Part shown: positions 57,986-64,000 of the stretch, one piece after another
How positions within the stretch are numbered: the stretch's first letter is position 1
Layout: each line of letters starts with the position of its first letter
Assembly: GCA_026225945.1 (NCBI GenBank)
Contig: JAMJFZ010001258.1
Coordinates: 13,003,001-13,067,000, forward strand
Direction: 5' to 3'
DNA from: Cricetomys ansorgei
Taxonomy: Eukaryota > Chordata > Mammalia > Rodentia > Nesomyidae
DNA: 64,000 nt
Notes under the pieces: model-generated
What the model saw: only the letters and a program-made list of their open reading frames with translations
What the model was told of the DNA's origin: nothing
The model's database searches: none
Made by a program: the position numbers and the translations under genes

Positions 57986-58164
57986 GCCTTGAAAACACCT
58001 GACCAGCCTGGAGTGGTCAGTAGGAAACGGGGCCCTGCTGGAAGGAGAAAAAGCCTTTGTCTCAGGTTACGATGAAAGAAGCTGGACGTTTGCCATCTTC
58101 ATTATCTGTCTGTGGCCTCTTTGCCTGTCTCTCTGTCCGTCAGGGATCCATGTGGCTCTTTGTC

Positions 58165-58700
58165 CCTCAGTGTGATTTCTGTCGCTGTGACAAAAACACT
58201 CTGACCAAAAGCAAATCAGGGGAGGGATGGGTTTACCTCAGCTGTGGGTTACAGTGGATTGCTGGGAGAAGTCACGGCAGGAACATGAAGCAGAAGCCAT
58301 AGAGGAAGACTGCTCCCTAGATTCCTCACAGACTCATGCTTAGCTAGCTTTCTTAGGCCACCCGGGACCACCTTCTCAGGGAGTGGTGCCGCCCACAACA
58401 GGCTGTGCCTCCATATCAGTGAACGATCAGGACAGATGTCCACAGTCATGCCCACAGGTATGATCCAGGCAATCCTTCCATTAAGGATCACTCCCTTTTT
58501 CTTTTGAGACAAAGTCTCTCTACATAGCCTTGGCTGTTGTGGAACTCAGTCTGTAGACCAGGCTGGCCTCAGTCTCACAGAGGTCCACCTGCCTCTGCCT
58601 CCCAAGTGCTGGAATTAAAGGCGTGCACGACCATGTCCAGCTGAGACTCCCTACTTTATATGACATTAGGCTATGCCAAGTTGACAGTTAAACTAACACA
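58165..58700 (+). repeat. URR1-like repeat interrupted by antisense B1
   Basis: TGTGATTTCTGTCGCTGTGA begins the element. An antisense B1 (58497-58643) interrupts it. It resumes GACTCCCTACTTTATATGAC to about 58700. Confidence 0.75.
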
Positions 58701-58854
58701 GGGCACTTATTTAAACGGGATATTGAGGGAGGAAGGTCAAAAGGTTGGTGACATGTCAGTTCTAACTGAAAGCAAATTGCACTATATTCATTCAGATTTC
58801 TGATCAAGATGGCTGATGACTTCATAGGTTAGAAACAGGAATATAGCAATGAAA

Positions 58855-59070
58855 GTTGGACTGGAGAGATGGCCTAGTAGTTAAGAGTTCTCACTGCTCT
58901 TCCAGAGTTCAGTTTCCAGCACCCACATCAGATAGCTTACAACTGCTTGTAACTTCAGCTCCAGGGAATATGACACCCTATTCTGGCCTCCCTGAGCTCA
59001 TGCACACAGTCACCCATAGAGACACAGACATATGCATCATTAAAATGATAAATAAATCTTTTAAAAAAAG
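58855..59070 (+). repeat. B2/B3 SINE, sense
   Basis: GACTGGAGAGATGGCCTAGT and CAGCACCCACATCAGATAGC are recognisable, with an ATAAATAAATC tail. Confidence 0.9.
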
Positions 59071-59199
59071 GATGGAAGACATGATTTGCTTTCTTCTTCC
59101 TCAACCCTTAATAATTCCGTGAAATGAAGAACATTAATCTAGTAATGTAGTTCAGTGCATTTGCCTAACATACACAAGACTCCAGGTTTAGTAACTAGA

Positions 59200-59201
59200 A
59201 A

Positions 59202-59249
<48 letters not shown>

Positions 59250-59410
59250 GTTCAGATTAAAGGCTTATACAACCATGTCCTGCTGAGATTCCCTTTTTAT
59301 GTGACACTAGGCTATGCCATGTTGAAAAGTAAAACTAACTTAGGGCACTTATTTAAGTGGGTATTTAGGGAGAAAAGATGAAAGAGGTGTGTGTGTGTGT
59401 GTGTGTGTGT
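59200..59410. repeat. (AC)n, local duplicate of 58610-58745, and (GT)n
   Basis: The (AC)n run is 59203-59246. The stretch 59252-59385 repeats 58612-58745 (shared words GGCTATGCCA, GGGCACTTATTTAA). The (GT)n run is 59388-59410. Confidence 0.9.
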
Positions 59411-59577
59411 ATACACATTAAAATTTTTTAGATTTATTTACCTTATGTGTATGGTTTGCCTATATGCATGCAAAGTATATGTGTGTGTGTATATATATAA
59501 AATCAAAAGGCATTAAAATAAAATCTATTCATAAGCTCTGTATACATGTAGTTATTAATCAATTGATTAGAAGTGTA

Positions 59578-59880
59578 TATGCACATTCAGGAGGTGGGGA
59601 AAGATCAGAAGTTCAAGGTCATCCTCAGCTGTATAGTGAGTTTGAGTCCAGGTATATATGAGGCCTTGTCTCAAAAATAAGATGTGCAAGAGAGAGAGAT
59701 GGCTTAGTGGTAAAGAGCACATGCTGTTCTTGTAGAGAACCCAGGTTTTAATTCCAGGGCCCACAGGGTGGCTCACAATCACCTGGAACCCTGGTTCCAG
59801 GAGTTCCAACAGGCACATGTGGTGCACATGCATGCATGCAGGCAAAACATTTATATACACAAGGTAAATACATCTAAAAT
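59578..59880 (+). repeat. B1-like and B2 SINEs, sense
   Basis: A truncated B1 lies at 59578-59682 and a B2 at 59690-59880 (GAGAGAGATGGCTTAGTGG). Confidence 0.8.
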
Positions 59881-60094
59881 TGTCTTAATGTGTATATATA
59901 TACATGCATATACATATATATGTAATCTGATAGACCCTAGGCTAGAAGCTGTATATCTGTCAGTTGACAAGATAAAATGGATATTCTTCCTGTTCTAATT
60001 AGAGAGTATTAGAGGGAAGGTGTTAAAGACATATTGTTATATAAATACTTATTTTGTTGTACCTGTGGAAGATACAGGGTGACATGGAAAGGAA

Positions 60095-60500
60095 GTAGGG
60101 GCAGTGGTGCCTCGTGCATTTAATTCCAGTACTCCAGGGCTAAGGCAGAAGGGCTGCTGTGAGTTCGAGACTAACCCAGGCAACATAGTGATTTCCAGGC
60201 ATCTGAGGCTGTAGAGCAAGACCCTTTCTCAGGAAATAAAACAAAAAGAAAAGAAGTGGAGAGTCGTGTTGGGTTGGACAGGATGTTGGGAAGACCTCTG
60301 TGGTACCAGGATGAGTGGGAGCCAAGAATGTGGAAGCTCTTTGTAGAGAGAGAGAGGCGGCTGCTGTGAGCATGGTGGAGATAATTCTAGAGTGGATTGA
60401 TTTTTTTTTTTTTTGAGAGTTAATTCTTTTTGGTTTTGTGCTTTGAAACTGAGTCTCATATAGCCCAGGCTAGCCTGGAATTCAATACATAGAGAAAGAG
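60095..60500. repeat. B1-like (+) and B1 (-) fragments
   Basis: A sense B1/B4-type body lies at 60095-60245. An inverted fragment with a T run lies at 60400-60500. Confidence 0.65.
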
Positions 60501-60689
60501 ACCCTTGAATTCCTTGTAGCTACATGCTTCAGATTTAAACTTAGAAACCTAAAAAGACATACTCAGGAACAGGATGCAGGGAGAGTGGAATCTGAGTGTT
60601 TTCACAGTAGCTGCACATGTGATTTTAGGGTGTGTGCTGTTATGTTGCTTCAAACATGTAATTAGCAACTAAGTGTAAAAATTAAATGA

Positions 60690-61280
60690 AGTCTGGGCCA
60701 TTGAAATGGCTCAGCATATGTGGGTTTCGGTGGGTGCAGAGTTCTTAAGGGAGTGAGCGGCGCAGAATCATGAACCCAAGAAACAGACTCTGGGGAATGC
60801 CTCCATGGTGCGAACCTGTTTATTGTGTAGGGAGGCGGGTTTTTATGGAGAAAGTAGGGCGGTGCAGAAGGTGAGGTCCAATAACATCGGTCTATGCTTA
60901 CTAGACACTTCAGTTAGCCTATCTAAAGCTTGCTAACCAGAGAAGGATGGGTAAAGGTCAGTAAAGGCCCAATAACCGATATTGGTGAACAAGGTTCCTG
61001 TAAAGACAGGAAGTGGGTACTGTTCTGGTGGGCTTTGCAGTTAGTGTACCAAGGATTCACCATTTAAAGGCCACACGTGCATGTGCTATGGGCTGAGCTA
61101 CTGGCCCAGCACAGCGCCCTCTCTCTCCTGCCATTGTGATCCAGTAGCTACCAACAAGCATATGAAGGTGCTTGCTGCCAAGCTTGACCTGGGTTCAAGC
61201 TTCAGGACCAGCTCTTATAATGTCCTCTTAGGGTGCATATGGTCCTGTAAACATAAACACAAAGTAAATAAGTAATCACT
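60690..61280 (+). repeat. B3 SINE split by a solo LTR
   Basis: The head (CTGGGCCATTGAAATGGCTC) stops at 60718 and the body resumes at 61157 (AGCATATGAAGGTGCTTGC). The interruption is the LTR at 60719-61156. Confidence 0.9.
60719..61156 (-). mobile_element. Solo LTR, family B (IAP-like class II), perfect target duplication
   Basis: 438 bp. On the minus strand it begins TGTTGGTAGC and ends AACCCACA, flanked by AGCATA on both sides (60713-60718 and 61157-61162). It contains CATAAAAACCCGCC (TATA-like) and AATAAACAGG (polyadenylation signal). The layout and TGTTGG start resemble IAP-type LTRs. There is no internal coding sequence. Confidence 0.9.
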
Positions 61281-61339
61281 CAAATGTAGGTAGCATTGAA
61301 AAATTAAGTAAAAATATATGAGATCTTTTACTTATTTTA

Positions 61340-61490
61340 TCTTTTTGTCTTGATTTTTGAGACAGGATTTCACCTTGAACTCGTAGAAGTTCAAGTAGAA
61401 GAACATAGTAGAAGCTAGCTTTAAATTTACAGCAATGATCCCTGCCTCTGCTCCCAAGTGCCAGGATCACAGGTGAATGACATCACCTTT
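61340..61490 (-). repeat. B1 SINE, antisense, diverged
   Basis: TTTTTGAGACAGGATTTCAC and the inverted 5' end (CTCCCAAGTGCCAGGATCAC) are recognisable. Confidence 0.7.
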
Positions 61491-61514
61491 AATTTTTTGT
61501 AATGTTGAAGAATT

Positions 61515-61945
61515 TTCTCAGGGTTTTAGATGTAGCTCAGTTGGTAGAGTGTTTGTCCAGCATACACCATGCCCTGATCCATCCTAGAACCAGCATAAAC
61601 TAGACATGGTGTCGCAAGCCTGTAATCTCAGCTCTGGGGGACTAGAGGCGGGATGACGAGAAGTTCAGGGTCCTCGCTGGCTCCGTAGACAGCGAGTTCA
61701 AGGCCAGCCAGGATTCATGAAACCCTGTTTAAAAAAAATATTTATTTTTACTTTATATGTGCGAGTGTTTGCCCGCCTCTGTAGTTGTGTACCGTATGCA
61801 CGCCTGTTGTTCTTAGAGCCCAGAACTGTTGTCAGGTTCCCTGAAACTGGTGCTGCAGATGGTGAGCAGCAGTGTAGGTACCAGGAATCAAATCCAGGTC
61901 CTCCGGAAGTGCATCAAGTGCTCTTACCCGCTGAGCCAACACAGA
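61515..61945. repeat. B4 SINE (+) followed by B3 (-)
   Basis: An ID-like head (GATGTAGCTCAGTTGGTAGA) is fused to a B1-like body ending CATGAAACCCTG, the B4 arrangement. An antisense B3 follows at 61735-61945. Confidence 0.85.
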
Positions 61946-62269
61946 TCCTTTTGTCTCAGAACCAGAACAAAAACAAAACACAATTTTCCTTGTAAATGAA
62001 AGTTTTATAAGGCATGTTGCTTAGATTTAGCGAGGAGATGGGAGCACTGATGCAAGTAGCTCAGGGTCTCAAACATCCGGGCCTACGTGTTCATCGTTCA
62101 CTTGTCACGTCAGACATTTCTGTTAGAGGTGGCTATGAAACAGCCGTCATCTCTGCAGGCAGTTTTGAGTTTAACGGTTGTATTGAAGTTTCTGATGATA
62201 TCTAGTCATTCTAAAACAAGGTGTGAATGGAAGGTCTTGGAAAGTTCTGGGGTACAGGTCTCTTTCCCA

Positions 62270-63126
62270 TTTTCATGGTCCCTAATTTTCCCTGTCATTT
62301 TATCCTGCCTCGATGCAGCATTTATCCTTTGGAGTCTGTGTCTTTCACTCAGTGTGATGTTTTTAGGGCCTGTCAAAACTTACTCTTTGTTTTGTTTTTC
62401 TGAGAAGATATGACTGTGTATCACAGGCTGGCCTTGAACCTACACACTCCTCAGCTCCCCAAGAGCTGTAATTGTAAGCATGTGCCAGCATACCTGTCTC
62501 CAAATTTGTTCGTTTTAAAAAACTTTTTAAATTTTATTTTACTTTAATTAATTTATTTTTCTTTGATTTTTGGAGACAAGGTTTCTCTATTGTAGCTCTG
62601 GCTGTCCTGGAACTCACTCTCTGACCAGGCTGGCCCCAAACTCACAGAGATCTGCCTGCCTCTGCCTCCCGAGTGCTGGGGTTAAATAAAGGTTCGCACT
62701 ACCACCACCCGACTCTTTTTTATTTTTGCAGACAGTGTCTCTCACGTGCCTCAAGTGTACTGTCTAGCCAAGGATGACTGGTTCTTCTGCTTGTACCTCT
62801 TAAGTACCAGGGTTCTAGGTGTCTGACACCACACTCAGTTTTATTATCCACTGTGTAGCATGTTACCAAAACTTATATCTATGGCTGAAAAGTTATATTG
62901 TATATACATGCCACTTTTTTTCATCCATTCCTGTTAAAGGACACTTTTGTATATCTACCTAGAAGTGGGATTATTGGGTCATACAGAAATTCTGTGTTTA
63001 ACTAAAACACAAGCAAAACAAAGACCCTGTTGATTCGTTTTGCACTACAATGTGTTACCATTTTACATTCCCAATACTAGTTCATAAGCATAAGTATTCA
63101 AATTTATCCACACTTACTAACACTAC
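62270..63126 (-). mobile_element. Old L1 fragment, antisense, interrupted by B1 copies and cut by an LTR
   Basis: GTATATCTACCTAGAAGTGG, GATTATTGGGTCATACAG and CATTTTACATTCCCAATACT are inverted L1 ORF2 3' sequence. Antisense B1 copies lie at about 62385-62500, 62555-62715 and 62715-62840. The LTR at 63127 interrupts the L1. Confidence 0.75.
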
Positions 63127-63458
63127 TGTTGAGGAGGTTTCTTTTTAGTTATATTTAAAATAATTGTTTTTGTGCACTGTTGGAAAAAGGGATGCACAGG
63201 CCTTGGCATTTTGTATTGTCTGCAGGTGTTGGGTTTCCTGGGAGCTGCTTGCTTATGATCAGCATGTGGCATCAGTAGAACACCTAAGGCGTTCTGAGTG
63301 AATAAAAACACCTGAGCTGAGATACTTGGGGTTCCACTTCCAGTATGGCACTGGCCATGATGGTGGTTCCTTCTGCAGAGGTCTGGCAGGGTTTGAGTCT
63401 ATGAAAATGCCTCCTTGTTGTCCCTCTTGGTGAGACACCACAGCTGCCCAGTACTACA
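63127..63458 (+). mobile_element. Solo LTR, family A copy 4
   Basis: 332 bp, TG...CA, the same length as copy 3. It is flanked by CACTAC (63121-63126) and CACTTC (63459-63464), a 6-bp duplication with one change. AATAAA lies near 63301. It is inserted in an old L1. Confidence 0.9.
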
Positions 63459-63516
63459 CACTTCTACCTGTTGTTGTCTATAGTACTGGGATGCTGTGGC
63501 AGCTCTCTTTCATGTT

Positions 63517-63580
63517 TGGTTTTTGAGACAGACACTTCCCTATGTAGCCGAAGTTGGCCTTGAACTTTTTGGTGTGTGCC
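63517..63580 (-). repeat. B1 SINE fragment, antisense
   Basis: GGTTTTTGAGACAGACACTT to GGCCTTGAACTTTTT is recognisable. Confidence 0.7.
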
Positions 63581-63584
63581 CCTG

Positions 63585-64000
63585 CCCATAGCTTCCCTTG
63601 CCTGTGAAGCAGCCACAGCAGGCCTGCGTGGGGAGCACAGCGTGGGTGGCATGGGTCCTCAGCAGGTAACCGTCTTGTCTTTGATCAGAGCCTGGGGGCT
63701 GATGAGAAGAGAAACTCGGGAGGTTGCCTTCAGAGGAGCATTCCCTCTAGTTTAATGCGAGGGTCGGTCAAACATATATGGGGTTGGGGGCGAGGGAGGG
63801 TCTTTTGGTATTCAGGGTTAATGCATTGGTTAAAACAGATTGATTAAAACAGGTAAGCAGTTCTGCTAATTGTAGCGTGCCCCCCCTTGAAGGAGGTGGA
63901 GGTTTGCAGTGGCTTATGGTGTATCAGCATGGGGGGGCGCGGCAAACTACTCCCAGCTCTTTGGGATGAGCTCTGTAGCAGGTGCCCTTTAGACCCAACT
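63585..64000. other. Unresolved sequence at window end
   Basis: There is no SINE or coding exon. Parts (TTAATGCGAGGGTCGGTCAA near 63752) look LTR-like, but the element would extend past the window. Confidence 0.25.

Overview
This window is mammalian nuclear DNA from a muroid rodent. It is saturated with B1, B2/B3, B4/ID SINEs and Lx-type L1 3' ends, and it carries old MIR and L1M relics. It has no operons and no bacterial features. A dispersed ~330-bp class II LTR family with 6-bp target duplications resembles cricetid mys-type LTRs in size and duplication length, so I lean towards a cricetid (hamster, vole or deer-mouse group). That lean is inference.

Layout: (1) 1-6.3 kb, + strand, is the 3' end of Pcgf6 (Polycomb RING finger 6): the last two coding exons (2760-2846 and 5200-5256), a ~1 kb 3' UTR and an AATAAA signal. 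(2) 6.3-15.2 kb is a SINE-dense gap between convergent genes, with one repeat-poor island at 9.8-10.5 kb. (3) 15.2-25.1 kb, - strand, is complete Ina (alpha-internexin, neuronal type IV intermediate filament): three coding exons joining to a 504-residue protein with clean splice sites, a TATA-like promoter inside a CpG island, and a strong REST/RE1-like site in intron 1. A ~90-bp x 4 minisatellite whose units each carry a TGACGT-type CRE core (one degraded) lies just upstream of the promoter. (4) 25.6-64 kb has no coding exon I can recognise. From the human order NT5C2-INA-PCGF6, this stretch should lead towards the 5' end of Nt5c2 on the + strand. A compact GC-richer segment at 32.65-33.03 kb has an Sp1-like box, a ZNF143-like element and a consensus-like donor, and is the best candidate for a promoter or noncoding first exon. 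A near-perfect CTCF core sits at 39.65 kb. The rest is SINEs, LINE fragments, five well-delimited solo LTRs and several micro/minisatellites.

The two genes are unrelated in function: Pcgf6 is a chromatin repressor subunit (PRC1.6) and Ina is a neuronal cytoskeletal protein. They are neighbours by conserved synteny. I found no undescribed coding system. The most interesting signals are regulatory and structural: the RE1-like element and the CRE minisatellite of Ina, the ZNF143/Sp1 promoter candidate, the CTCF core, and the solo-LTR family with readable target-site duplications.
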